A program made the position numbers and the translations under genes. Positions 26,556 through 35,502 of a stretch of 64,000 bases of DNA are shown piece after piece (the stretch's first letter is position 1; every line of letters begins with the position of its first letter). Location of the stretch: assembly GCF_009362785.1 (NCBI RefSeq), contig NZ_WHNQ01000005.1:310001-374000 (forward strand). Direction: 5' to 3'. The notes beneath the pieces were generated by a model that made no database searches, had not been told where the DNA came from, and saw only the letters and a program-made list of their open reading frames with translations. This stretch comes from Paraburkholderia atlantica. Its GTDB lineage: Bacteria; Pseudomonadota; Gammaproteobacteria; Burkholderiales; Burkholderiaceae.

Positions 26556-26583
26556 TTGACTGGTATTATGTTGGTTATATAAT
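26556..26583 (+). promoter_or_regulatory. Promoter of the GlcNAc locus with operator in its spacer
   Basis: TTGACT (26556-26561), 16-bp spacer, TATAAT (26578-26583). The spacer is almost filled by GGTATTATGTTGGTTAT (26562-26578), two similar half-sites one helical turn apart. That placement would let a repressor block RNA polymerase, consistent with autoregulation by the GntR gene 50 bp downstream. Confidence 0.65.
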
Positions 26584-26632
26584 GGGCTCTCATTTTTCGA
26601 GGCCGTGCTGCTCGCGGCGTCCTTGGAGCCCC

Positions 26633-27367
26633 ATGGAAACTCGCTGGTCCGCATTGATGCCTGACGTGCGTAACGTCACGCCGCTCTACCTGCAGCTCGC
26701 GCGCAACCTGGCGACGGCGATCCATTGCGGCGTCTGGTCGGCCGGCGAGGCTCTGCCTTCCGAGCGCACACTGTCCGACGCGATCGGCGTATCGCGCATC
26801 ACCGCGCGCAAGGCAATCGAGCTGCTGGTCGAGCAAGGACTGATCCGGCGCTCGCGCGGTGCCGGCAGCTTCATCACGCCGCGCGTCGAAGACCCGCTGT
26901 CGCGTCTCACCGGCTTCACGAAGAAGATGCAGCAGCGCGGTTTCCGCCCGGATTCGGTATGGCTCGAACGTGACGTGCGCGCCGCCAATCGCGACGAACT
27001 GCTGCACCTCGGCCTGTCGCCGGGGGCGGCCGTCGCGAGCCTGCGGCGGCTGCGGCGCGCGGACGGCATCGTGATGGCGGTCGAGCATTCGGCGCTGCCG
27101 GTCGCGATCGTGCCCGATCCGCTCGTGATCGGCGACTCGCTGTACAGCTATCTCGAGCAACGCGGCGCTGCTGTGGTGCGCGCGTTGCAGCACTTCCGCG
27201 CGGTCAACGCGTCGAGCGAAATCGCCGCGCTGATGGACATCGAACCGCGCACCGCACTGCTGGTCATTACCCGTATCGGTTACAGCGCGGATCAACGCGC
27301 GATCGAGTTGACCGACACCTATTGCCGCGACGACTACTACGACTTCGTCGCTGAACTGCGCACCTGA
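26633..27367 (+). CDS. GntR-family (HutC/NagR-type) transcriptional regulator
   Basis: A 244-residue regulator. The N-terminal winged helix (PLYLQLARNLATAIHCG, SERTLSDAIGVSRITARKAIELLVEQGLIRRSRGAGSF) is followed by a UTRA effector domain (from LSRLTGFTKKMQQRGFRP to the end). UTRA regulators of this type bind sugar phosphates such as GlcNAc-6-P. The ATG at 26633 has TTGGAG upstream; an in-frame ATG at 26582 lies within the -10 region and is unlikely. The gene leads the nag cluster and probably represses it. Confidence 0.92.
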   Translation: METRWSALMPDVRNVTPLYLQLARNLATAIHCGVWSAGEALPSERTLSDAIGVSRITARKAIELLVEQGLIRRSRGAGSFITPRVEDPLSRLTGFTKKMQQRGFRPDSVWLERDVRAANRDELLHLGLSPGAAVASLRRLRRADGIVMAVEHSALPVAIVPDPLVIGDSLYSYLEQRGAAVVRALQHFRAVNASSEIAALMDIEPRTALLVITRIGYSADQRAIELTDTYCRDDYYDFVAELRT

Positions 27368-27442
27368 ACTGCGCGGGCCGCATAGGCCGCAAGTCCGGCG
27401 AACGCACTTTTGCCGCATACGTATCACGCACCAGAGAGACTC

Positions 27443-28546
27443 ATGCTGACCGGAAACATACTCACCACCGAAGGGTGGATCCACGGCACGCTCGAATACG
27501 AAAACGGCCGCATCACGGCGCTGTCAGGCGAGCGCGTCGATCCGTCGACGAACGACGCACCGTACATCCTGCCCGGCTTCATCGATCTGCACGTGCATGG
27601 CGGCGGCGGCGCCGACGTGATGGAAGCCGGCGACGCGATCGAAACGATCACGCGCACGCATGCGCGCTACGGCACCACGAGCCTGCTCGCGACGACGATG
27701 ACCGCGCCGCGCGACGAGCTGATGAACGTCGTCGCCGGGCTCGGCAACGTCACGCGGCTGCGCACGCCGGGTTGCGCGCGTGTGCTCGGCGTGCATCTGG
27801 AAGGGCCGTACATCAACCCCGGCAAGCTCGGCGCGCAGCCCGACGCGGCGGTCTCGGCGGTGTTGGACGAGGTGCTCAAGTATCTGTCGATCGCGCCGAT
27901 TCGGGTCGTCACGCTGGCGCCCGAGATCGCCGGCCACATGGAGATCATCTCCGAGATGGCGGCGCGCGGCGTGCGCGTGCAGCTCGGCCATTCGCTCGGC
28001 ACCTACGACGACGCGGTCGCCGCGCTCAAGCACGGCGCATGCGGCTTCACGCATCTGTTCAACGCGATGTCGCCGCTGCATCACCGCAATCCAGGCCTCG
28101 TCGGCGCGGCGCTCGCGCACGCCGAATACGCGGAAATCATTCCCGACCTGCTGCACGTGCATCCGGGCGCGATCCGCACCGCGCTGCGCGCGATTCCGCG
28201 CCTGTACGTGGTGACGGACAGCACGTCGGCCACCGGGATGCCCGACGGCGAGTACCGCCTCGGCAGCCAGCACGTGACCAAGTGTCTGGGCGGCGTACGT
28301 CTGGCCGACGGCACGCTCGCGGGCAGCACGCTGACGATGGATCAGGCGCTGCGCAATCTTGTCTCGATCGGCCTGCCGATCGCCGATGTATCCCACCGTT
28401 TGTCGCGCTACGCCGCCGACTATCTCGGCATCGAGGACCGCGGCCGCATCGCGCGTGGCGCGTGGGCCGACGTGGTCGTCTTCGACCGCGAGCTGGCGCT
28501 TAGCGCAACCTACGTCGAAGGAGAAGCCATTGTCGAATATGCTTAA
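27443..28546 (+). CDS. nagA: N-acetylglucosamine-6-phosphate deacetylase
   Basis: A 367-residue amidohydrolase turning GlcNAc-6-P into glucosamine-6-P and acetate. Metal-site motifs: PGFIDLHVHGGGGADVMEA, the Glu in VHLEGPYINPGKLGAQ, LGHSLGTYDDA and FTHLFNAMSPLHHR. The catalytic Asp is in VVTDSTSATGMPDGEYRLG. The ATG at 27443 is chosen over an unsupported upstream start. It overlaps the next gene by 17 bp. Confidence 0.96.
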   Translation: MLTGNILTTEGWIHGTLEYENGRITALSGERVDPSTNDAPYILPGFIDLHVHGGGGADVMEAGDAIETITRTHARYGTTSLLATTMTAPRDELMNVVAGLGNVTRLRTPGCARVLGVHLEGPYINPGKLGAQPDAAVSAVLDEVLKYLSIAPIRVVTLAPEIAGHMEIISEMAARGVRVQLGHSLGTYDDAVAALKHGACGFTHLFNAMSPLHHRNPGLVGAALAHAEYAEIIPDLLHVHPGAIRTALRAIPRLYVVTDSTSATGMPDGEYRLGSQHVTKCLGGVRLADGTLAGSTLTMDQALRNLVSIGLPIADVSHRLSRYAADYLGIEDRGRIARGAWADVVVFDRELALSATYVEGEAIVEYA

Positions 28547-29546
28547 AGAAGCGCTCGCGTCGGCCGCAACGGTCGCCGAGCAGCTCAAGGACACCTCGCG
28601 CGTCGCGGCGCTCGCCGCGAAGCTCGCGCAACAGCCGCGCCACGTCGCGCTGACCGTCGCGCGCGGCAGCTCGGACCATGCCGCCAGTTACTTTGCATCG
28701 CTGACGATGAGCCGCCTCGGCGTGCCGGTCGCGTCGCTGCCGATGTCGGTGGCGACGCTGCAGCAGGCGCCGCTGCAGGTGCGCGATCAGCTTGCGCTCG
28801 CGTTTTCGCAATCGGGCAAGAGCCCCGACCTCGTCGGCACGATGAACGCGTTGCGTGCAGCCGGCGCGCTGACGGTCGCCGCCGTCAACGCACCGAACTC
28901 GCCGCTCGCCGACGCGTGCGAGTGGCACCTGCCGCTCGTCGCCGGTCCCGAGCTGAGCGTCGCGGCGACCAAAAGCTACATCGCGATGCTGTCGATCTCC
29001 GCGCAACTGATCGCGCATTGGCAGAACGACGCCGAGTTGCTCGCCGGACTGAATACGCTGCCCGACGCGCTGGAACGCGCGGGCCGGCTCGACTGGTCGA
29101 TGGCCGTCAACGAGTTGCGCGGCATCGAGCGGATGATCGTGATCGGCCGCGGCCTTGGCCTCGCGATCGCGCAGGAAGCCGCGCTGAAGCTGAAGGAAAC
29201 TTCCGGCATTCAGGCCGAAGCGTTTTCGAGCGCGGAAGTGCGTCATGGTCCGATGGAGCTGATCGACCGCGACTATCCGCTGCTCGTGTTCGCACCGCGC
29301 GGGCCGGAGCAGGCGGGTCTGCTGCAACTGGCGCACGACATGCGCGCGCGCGGCGCGCGCGTGTTGCTCGCGGCACCCGATGACGTCGCGGAAGCTTCGC
29401 TGCCGCTCGTCGCCACCGCACACGCGGCGCTCGATCCGATCGCCGCCATCCTGTCCTTTTACGTGATGGCCGCGGATCTTGCCGCCGCGCGCGGGCGCAA
29501 TCCCGACGCGCCACGCCATCTGAACAAAGTCACCGAAACTCACTGA
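28530..29546 (+). CDS. SIS-domain glucosamine-6-phosphate deaminase (NagB-II/AgaS type)
   Basis: A 338-residue protein with two SIS domains (VARGSSDHAASYFASL and QSGKSPDLVGTM; VIGRGLGLAIAQEAALKLKETSGIQAEAF) like the isomerase half of GlmS without the glutaminase. In nag clusters lacking classical nagB it makes fructose-6-P and ammonia from glucosamine-6-P. Start: TTG at 28530 has AAGGAGA at a 5-bp spacing; the ATG three codons later has none, so TTG is preferred. The end HLNKVTETH resembles the GlmS-type catalytic tail. Confidence 0.88.
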   Translation: MSNMLKEALASAATVAEQLKDTSRVAALAAKLAQQPRHVALTVARGSSDHAASYFASLTMSRLGVPVASLPMSVATLQQAPLQVRDQLALAFSQSGKSPDLVGTMNALRAAGALTVAAVNAPNSPLADACEWHLPLVAGPELSVAATKSYIAMLSISAQLIAHWQNDAELLAGLNTLPDALERAGRLDWSMAVNELRGIERMIVIGRGLGLAIAQEAALKLKETSGIQAEAFSSAEVRHGPMELIDRDYPLLVFAPRGPEQAGLLQLAHDMRARGARVLLAAPDDVAEASLPLVATAHAALDPIAAILSFYVMAADLAAARGRNPDAPRHLNKVTETH

Positions 29547-29557
29547 CGAGAACGACG

Positions 29558-32155
29558 ATGCGACGTGTCGAGAAGTCCAACCTGATGAGCCATTCCGAAG
29601 ATCACATTGTTTTGCTTGCACCGCTGACCGGTCCGGTCGTGCCGCTCGCGAAGGTGCCGGACCCGGTGTTTGCGGGCGGCATGTTCGGCGACGGCATCGG
29701 CGTCGATCCGCTCGAGGGGCGGCTCGTCGCGCCGTGCGACGGCGTCGTCACGCATCTCGCGCGCACCGGCCACGCGGTGACGTTGGAGAGCGCCGAAGGC
29801 GCGCAGATACTGCTGCATATCGGTATCGACACGGTCGGGCTGAACGGCAAGGGTTTTGCGCCGATGGTCGCGCAGGGCGCGCAGGTCCGCGCTGGTGACG
29901 TGCTGATCGAGTTCGATCAGGATCAGGTCGCGCTGAATGCGCCGAGCCTCGTGTCGGTGGTCGCGATCGCGAATTCGGAAACGTTCGAGGTCATCGAGCG
30001 GGCGCCAAACGGGCACGCCGAGGCCGGCGAAACGCCGCTGCTGGTGCTGCGCGCGCGCGACGGCGTCAGTCATGACGCAGTGCGTGAGGCGTGCGCCGCT
30101 CAGGTGATGGACGAAGCGCGCCGACAGATCACGCTGACGCACGCGGGCGGTCTGCATGCGCGGCCCGCGGCGCGAGCGCGCGAAGCGGCGCGCGGCTTCG
30201 ACGCGCGCGTCGAGGTGCGCTACGACGGCCGCAAGGCGCCGATCGAAAGCGTCGTGGGTCTGCTGGGACTCGGTGCCGGCGAAGGCGCGAGCGTCGAACT
30301 GCTCGGCGTCGGTCCGCAGGCGCAGGCGGCGGTCGATGCGATTGCTCACGAATTGACTCGCGAAGCGCACGGCGAAGTCGAGCAGAAGCGCGAACAGAAG
30401 CCGGCGGCAGCACCGACGACCGTGGTTGCCGTGCCCGCCACGGGCGAGCCGCTCACGCCGAATACGCTCGCGGGCGTGTGCGCGGCGCCGGGCGTCGCGG
30501 TCGGCAAGCTGGTGCGCTGGGACGACGCTGATGTCGATCCGCCGGAGCAGGCGAGCGGCACGTCGGCGGCGGAGAGCCGTCTGCTCGACAAGGCGATCGC
30601 GACCGTCGACGCCGATCTCGACACGATCGTGCGCGATGCGTCGCAACGCGGCTCGGTCGGCGAGGCGGGAATTTTCGCGGTGCATCGCGTGCTGCTCGAA
30701 GATCCGACGCTGCTCGACGCCGCGCGCGATCTGATCAGTCTTGGCAAGAGCGCGGGTTTTGCGTGGCGCGAGGCGATCCGCGCGCAAATAGACATCCTGA
30801 GCAATGTCGAAGATGCACTGCTCGCCGAGCGGGCCGCCGATCTGCGCGACATCGAAAAGCGCGTGCAGCGCGCGCTCGGCTACACGAGCAGCGCGGCCCG
30901 CACACTGCCGGACGAAGCGGTGCTCGCGGCCGACGAATTTACGCCGTCGGATCTGTCGTCGCTCGACCGCACGCGGGTGACCGCGCTCGTGATGGCGCGC
31001 GGCGGCGCGACCTCGCATGCGGCGATTCTCGCGCGGCAGGCGGGCATCCCTGCGCTGGTCGCGGTCGGCGACGCGTTGCATGCGATTCCCGAGGGCACTC
31101 AGGTGGTGGTGAACGCGAGCACCGGGCGGCTCGAATTCGCGCCGACCGAACTCGACGTCGAACGCGCCCGGCGCGAACGCAGCCGCCTCGCCGACGTGCG
31201 CGAAGCGAATCGCCGCACGTCGCAACAGGCAGCGGCGACCGCCGACGGCCGCGCGATCGAAGTGGCCGCGAACATCGCCACACTCGACGACGCGAACGCC
31301 GCGGTCGATAACGGCGCCGACTCGGTCGGTCTGCTGCGCACCGAGCTGCTGTTCATCCACCGCCCGGCCGCGCCGAGCGCGGACGAGCATCGCCACAGCT
31401 ATCAGGCGATCGTCGATGCGTTGCGCGGCCGCACCGCGATCATCCGCACGCTCGACGTCGGCGCGGACAAGGAAGTCGACTATCTGACGCTGCCGCCTGA
31501 GCCGAATCCCGCGCTCGGCCTGCGCGGCGTGCGCCTCGCGCAGGTGCGCCCCGATCTGCTCGACGACCAGCTGCGCGGCCTGCTCGCGGTGCGTCCGATC
31601 GGCGCCGTGCGCATCCTGCTGCCGATGGTCACCGACGCGGGCGAACTGATCCGCATCCGCAAGCGTATCGACGAGCTTGCACGCGAAGCGGGCAGCACCG
31701 AGCCGGTCGAAGTAGGTGTGATGATCGAAGTGCCGTCGGCTGCATTGCTCGCCGATCAGCTCGCACAGCACGCCGATTTCCTGTCGATCGGCACCAACGA
31801 CCTGACTCAATACACGCTCGCAATGGACCGCTGCCAGCCCGATCTCGCGGCGCAGGCGGACGGCCTGCATCCGGCGGTGCTGCGGCTGATCGCGGCGACC
31901 GTCGAAGGTGCCGCGAAGCACGGCAAATGGGTCGGCGTGTGCGGCGCGCTCGCTGGCGACCCGCTCGCGATGCCGCTGCTGGTGGGCCTGGGTGTGACCG
32001 AGCTATCGGTCGATCCGGTCTCGGTGCCCGGCATCAAGGCACGCGTGCGCACGCTCGACTATCAGTTGTGCCGCCAGCGCGCCCGCGATGCGCTCGCGCT
32101 CGACTCGGCGCAGGCGGTTCGAGCCGCAAGTCGCGCGACGTGGCCGCTCGATTGA
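29558..32155 (+). CDS. PTS multiphosphoryl transfer protein, EIIA-HPr-EI fusion
   Basis: A single 865-residue phosphorelay. EIIA(Glc) domain (about 15-160) has phospho-His87 in ILLHIGIDTVGL. The HPr domain (about 188-275) has His200 in GGLHARPAARA and Ser221 in the Ser46 position. The EI domain (about 300-865) has His487 in ARGGATSHAAILARQAGIPA and the PEP site GTNDLTQYTLAMDR / VCGALAGDPL. It should phosphorylate NagE encoded next to it without the general EI and HPr. The start is uncertain: ATG 29558 or the ATG at 29585. Confidence 0.94.
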   Translation: MRRVEKSNLMSHSEDHIVLLAPLTGPVVPLAKVPDPVFAGGMFGDGIGVDPLEGRLVAPCDGVVTHLARTGHAVTLESAEGAQILLHIGIDTVGLNGKGFAPMVAQGAQVRAGDVLIEFDQDQVALNAPSLVSVVAIANSETFEVIERAPNGHAEAGETPLLVLRARDGVSHDAVREACAAQVMDEARRQITLTHAGGLHARPAARAREAARGFDARVEVRYDGRKAPIESVVGLLGLGAGEGASVELLGVGPQAQAAVDAIAHELTREAHGEVEQKREQKPAAAPTTVVAVPATGEPLTPNTLAGVCAAPGVAVGKLVRWDDADVDPPEQASGTSAAESRLLDKAIATVDADLDTIVRDASQRGSVGEAGIFAVHRVLLEDPTLLDAARDLISLGKSAGFAWREAIRAQIDILSNVEDALLAERAADLRDIEKRVQRALGYTSSAARTLPDEAVLAADEFTPSDLSSLDRTRVTALVMARGGATSHAAILARQAGIPALVAVGDALHAIPEGTQVVVNASTGRLEFAPTELDVERARRERSRLADVREANRRTSQQAAATADGRAIEVAANIATLDDANAAVDNGADSVGLLRTELLFIHRPAAPSADEHRHSYQAIVDALRGRTAIIRTLDVGADKEVDYLTLPPEPNPALGLRGVRLAQVRPDLLDDQLRGLLAVRPIGAVRILLPMVTDAGELIRIRKRIDELAREAGSTEPVEVGVMIEVPSAALLADQLAQHADFLSIGTNDLTQYTLAMDRCQPDLAAQADGLHPAVLRLIAATVEGAAKHGKWVGVCGALAGDPLAMPLLVGLGVTELSVDPVSVPGIKARVRTLDYQLCRQRARDALALDSAQAVRAASRATWPLD

Positions 32156-32286
32156 AAGATTAATCAATTGGAGAACCCGCACGCCGTGCGTCCGGCAGTA
32201 CGGCTGCCTTCACGCGCGGCGCGGTTCTCCGCATCGCTGCACTACTCACCGAAGACGTACCCCTCGAGACAAAATTGGAGATACCG

Positions 32287-34080
32287 ATGGATGCAAATCC
32301 GTTTCTGAAGATACAGCGCCTGGGACGCGCGCTGATGCTGCCGATCGCGGTGCTACCGGTCGCCGGCCTGCTGCTGCGGCTCGGCCAGCCCGACGTGTTC
32401 AACATCAAGATGATCGCCGATGCGGGCGGCGCGATCTTCGACAACCTGCCGCTGCTGTTCGCGATCGGCGTGGCGGTCGGCTTCGCCAAAGACAATAACG
32501 GCGTCGCGGGTCTGGCTGGCGCAATCGGCTATCTGGTGCAGATCGCGGTGATGAAGGACATCAACGACAAGCTCAACATGGGCGTGCTGTCGGGGATCAT
32601 CGCGGGGATCGTCGCGGGGCTGCTGTACAACCGCTACAAGGACATCAAGCTGCCCGACTACCTGGCATTCTTCGGCGGCAAACGCTTCGTGCCGATCGTG
32701 ACAGGCGTGGTCTGCGTGGTGCTAGGCATCATATTCGGCCACGTGTGGGCGCCGGTGCAGAGCGCGATCGATCTGGCCGGCCACTGGCTCACGACGGCCG
32801 GCGCGCTCGGCGCCTTCGTGTTCGGCGTGCTGAACCGCTTGCTGCTCGTCACGGGCCTGCATCACATCCTGAACTCGCTGACGTGGTTCGTGTTCGGCAG
32901 CTTCACGCCGGCCGGCGGCGCGGCGGTCACGGGCGACCTGCACCGCTTCTTCGCCGGCGACCCGACCGCGGGCACTTTCATGACCGGCTTCTTCCCGGTG
33001 ATGATGTTCGGCCTGCCGGCCGCGTGTCTCGCGATGTTCCACGAGGTGCCGAAGGAGCGTCGCGCAGTGGCCGGCGGCCTGCTGTTCTCGATGGCGCTCA
33101 CGTCGTTCCTGACCGGTGTGACCGAGCCGATCGAGTTCAGCTTCATGTTCCTTGCGCCGGTGCTGTATGCGATCCACGCACTGCTGACGGGGCTGTCGCT
33201 CGCGATCTGCTCGGCGCTCGGCATTCACCTCGGCTTTACGTTCTCGGCGGGCTTCATCGACTACGTGCTGAACTTCGGTCTGTCGACGAAGGGCTGGTGG
33301 GCGATTCCGCTCGGCATCGTGTACTCGGTCGTGTACTACGGTCTGTTCCGCTTCTTCATCCGCAAGTTCAACATGGCGACGCCGGGCCGTGAGCCCGCCG
33401 CCGCGGAAGAGCAGGTCGAGTCGTTCGCGGCGGGCGGTTTCGTCGCGCCGGCGGCCGGTGCGGCCGTGCCGCGCGCGCAGCGTTATATCGCGGCGCTCGG
33501 TGGCGCGGCGAACCTGTCGGTCGTGGATGCATGCACGACGCGTCTGCGTCTGTCGGTCGTCGATGCGGACAAGGTCTCCGAAAGCGAACTGAAGTCGATC
33601 GGCGCGCGTGGCGTGCTCAAGCGCGGCGCGAACAACGTGCAGGTGATCATCGGACCGGAAGCGGACATCATCGCCGATGAGATGCGTACAGCGATCGCGC
33701 AGGGTCAGGGCGACGCAGTGAAGGTGGCTTCTGCTGCATCGGCGCCTGCTGCTGCCGCGCCGGTCGCGCGAAACGCTGGGCACACCGATGACGCGCAAGG
33801 CGGTCCGCTCGACCCCGATCCGCTGCGCTGGCTCGCCGTGTTCGGCGGCGCGGGCAACGTGGTGTCGCTCGATGCGGTCGCGGCGACCCGTCTGCGCGTG
33901 GTCGTGCGCGATCCGTCGGCGGTCGATCGTCAGCGCCTCGCGACGCTCGATACCGCGTGGGTGTCGACCGACACATTCCATGTCGTCGTCGGCGAGGCCG
34001 CGCAGCGCTATGCGCAGAAGCTGGCCGAGCGCCTGTCGTCGCAAGGCGGTGGCGCGGGCGCGGCGCCGGTGCCCGCATGA
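32287..34080 (+). CDS. nagE: PTS N-acetylglucosamine transporter EIICB (NagE) with extra EIIB-like domain
   Basis: A 597-residue inner-membrane sugar permease. The EIIC channel occupies about 1-370 (LPIAVLPVAGLLLRLGQPD, TGLHHILNSLTWFVFG, TGVTEPIEFSFMFLAP). A first EIIB domain (about 398-475) has the phospho-Cys416 in DACTTRLRL. After an Ala-rich linker a second EIIB-like domain (about 510-590) has DAVAATRLRV with Ala at the Cys position (near residue 532). There is no EIIA here; it is supplied by the preceding fusion protein. TTGGAG at 32275-32280 supports the ATG at 32287. Confidence 0.94.
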   Translation: MDANPFLKIQRLGRALMLPIAVLPVAGLLLRLGQPDVFNIKMIADAGGAIFDNLPLLFAIGVAVGFAKDNNGVAGLAGAIGYLVQIAVMKDINDKLNMGVLSGIIAGIVAGLLYNRYKDIKLPDYLAFFGGKRFVPIVTGVVCVVLGIIFGHVWAPVQSAIDLAGHWLTTAGALGAFVFGVLNRLLLVTGLHHILNSLTWFVFGSFTPAGGAAVTGDLHRFFAGDPTAGTFMTGFFPVMMFGLPAACLAMFHEVPKERRAVAGGLLFSMALTSFLTGVTEPIEFSFMFLAPVLYAIHALLTGLSLAICSALGIHLGFTFSAGFIDYVLNFGLSTKGWWAIPLGIVYSVVYYGLFRFFIRKFNMATPGREPAAAEEQVESFAAGGFVAPAAGAAVPRAQRYIAALGGAANLSVVDACTTRLRLSVVDADKVSESELKSIGARGVLKRGANNVQVIIGPEADIIADEMRTAIAQGQGDAVKVASAASAPAAAAPVARNAGHTDDAQGGPLDPDPLRWLAVFGGAGNVVSLDAVAATRLRVVVRDPSAVDRQRLATLDTAWVSTDTFHVVVGEAAQRYAQKLAERLSSQGGGAGAAPVPA

Positions 34081-34116
34081 TCGGTTGACGGCTGTCGGGC
34101 GCTGTTGAGTTAAAAA

Positions 34117-34147
34117 AAAGCGGCACCTTGTCCCAAGGTGCCGCTTT
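34117..34147. terminator. Bidirectional terminator between nagE and the cyd operon
   Basis: A 13-bp perfect stem AAAGCGGCACCTT / AAGGTGCCGCTTT with a 5-nt loop. Eight T follow on the minus strand (end of cydX) and a T-rich stretch on the plus strand (end of nagE). It clearly serves both converging units. Confidence 0.9.
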
Positions 34148-34172
34148 CGCTTTTACGACCCGAGCGTGGCGC

Positions 34173-34289
34173 CTAGCGAGGCACCCGCTTTGCCGGGCGC
34201 GCCAATTCGCGCGATTCGAGCCACATCACATTGACGACGCCGAACGCCAGCGCGACGCCAATGCCGAGAATCCAGCTGAAATACCACAT
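34173..34289 (-). CDS. cydX: Cytochrome bd oxidase small subunit CydX
   Basis: A 38-residue protein starting MWYFSWILGIGVALAFGVVN: one TM helix followed by MWLES and a short basic tail. This is the CydX/YbgT pattern (M-W-Y-F-x-W-x-L-G). CydX binds CydA-CydB and stabilises the hemes. It lies 43 bp after cydB, and ATG has AGGAGT-like sequence upstream on the minus strand (34294-34300). Confidence 0.9.
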   Translation of the reverse strand: MWYFSWILGIGVALAFGVVNVMWLESRELARPAKRVPR

Positions 34290-34332
34290 CACGAACTCCT
34301 GTTTCCGGTTTGCGGTTGATGCATCGTGCCGC

Positions 34333-35469
34333 TCAATACATCGAATGATGGTTTTCCTTGATCGCCGCGGCGGTCACCTTGCCGCGCATCACGCGATACA
34401 CCCAGCCCGTATAGAGCAGGATGATCGGCAGGAACAGGATCACCGCGAACAGCATGATCTCGAGCGTCATCTGGCTCGACGTCGCATCCCACATGGTCAG
34501 GCTGCTGCGGCCGTCGAGTGACGAAGGCATGATGAACGGAAACATCGAGAAGCCCGCGGTCAGGATCACGCCGACGACCATCAGCGAGGTCGACAGGAAC
34601 GCCGTCGCCTCGAAGCGCGAGCGTGCGAGCAGCACCGCGAGCACCCCGCCGACAAAACCCGCGAGCGGCGCGATCGCCATCCACGGATAGAGCGCGTAGT
34701 TGTTCAGCCACAAACCCGGCGCGCCGATCACGGTCTTCATCAACGGATTGGAGACGGCGTCGAGCGGCGGCATGTCGACGATCTGATAGCCGCCGATCAT
34801 CGTCGCGACGAACGCACCCGCGATGAGAAACAACACCACCGCGCACAGCGCCGCGAGCCGCAGCGCCTTCGACGCGCGCTCGTGGACCACGCCATCGGTC
34901 TTCCACTTGACGAACGAGGCGCCGTGCGCGGCCAGCATCGACACGCTGACGAGACCCGTCAGCAACGCGAACGGATTGAGCAGGCCGAAGAAGCTGCCGT
35001 GATAGGTGACGCGCAGATCGGTATCGAACGAGAACGGCACGCCTTGCAGCAGATTGCCGAACGCGATGCCGAACACCAGCGCCGGCACGAAGCCGCCGAT
35101 GAAGAGACCCCAGTCCCACGCGTTGCGCCAGCGCGGATCTTCGCGCTTGCCGCGATAGTCGAAGCCGACCGGGCGGAAGAACAGCGCGAACAGCACCAGC
35201 AGCATCGCGAAGTAGAAGCCCGAGAACGATGCCGCATAGGCGAGCGGCCACGCCGCGAACATCGCGCCGCCTGCGGTCACGAACCAGACCTGGTTGCCTT
35301 CCCACGTCGCGCCGACCGTGTTCACGACGATGCGCCGCTCGGAGTCCGTTTTGGCTATGAACGGCAGCAGCATCGCCGCGCCCATGTCGAAGCCGTCGGT
35401 GAGCGCGAAGCCGATCAGCAGTACACCGATCAATACCCACCAGATCAGTTTGAGGGCTGCGTAGTCCAT
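34333..35469 (-). CDS. cydB: Cytochrome bd ubiquinol oxidase subunit II
   Basis: A 378-residue membrane subunit with eight to nine TM helices. The start [37 protein letters not shown] is diagnostic (Asp-Gly-Phe-Asp). [26 protein letters not shown] is the second family block, and [10 protein letters not shown] ends it. It pairs with CydA in the quinol oxidase that reduces oxygen with high affinity. It starts 33 bp after cydA. Confidence 0.97.
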   Translation of the reverse strand: MDYAALKLIWWVLIGVLLIGFALTDGFDMGAAMLLPFIAKTDSERRIVVNTVGATWEGNQVWFVTAGGAMFAAWPLAYAASFSGFYFAMLLVLFALFFRPVGFDYRGKREDPRWRNAWDWGLFIGGFVPALVFGIAFGNLLQGVPFSFDTDLRVTYHGSFFGLLNPFALLTGLVSVSMLAAHGASFVKWKTDGVVHERASKALRLAALCAVVLFLIAGAFVATMIGGYQIVDMPPLDAVSNPLMKTVIGAPGLWLNNYALYPWMAIAPLAGFVGGVLAVLLARSRFEATAFLSTSLMVVGVILTAGFSMFPFIMPSSLDGRSSLTMWDATSSQMTLEIMLFAVILFLPIILLYTGWVYRVMRGKVTAAAIKENHHSMY

Positions 35470-35502
35470 ATGGCTTATTCCTCTGAAGCGGTTGGCGGCG
35501 CG

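Noticed and set aside
29540..31921. 793-codon minus-strand frame opposite the EIIA-HPr-EI fusion gene
   Set aside because: Antisense shadow; the product is extremely Arg/His/Ala-rich without motifs, while the plus strand encodes clear PTS domains.
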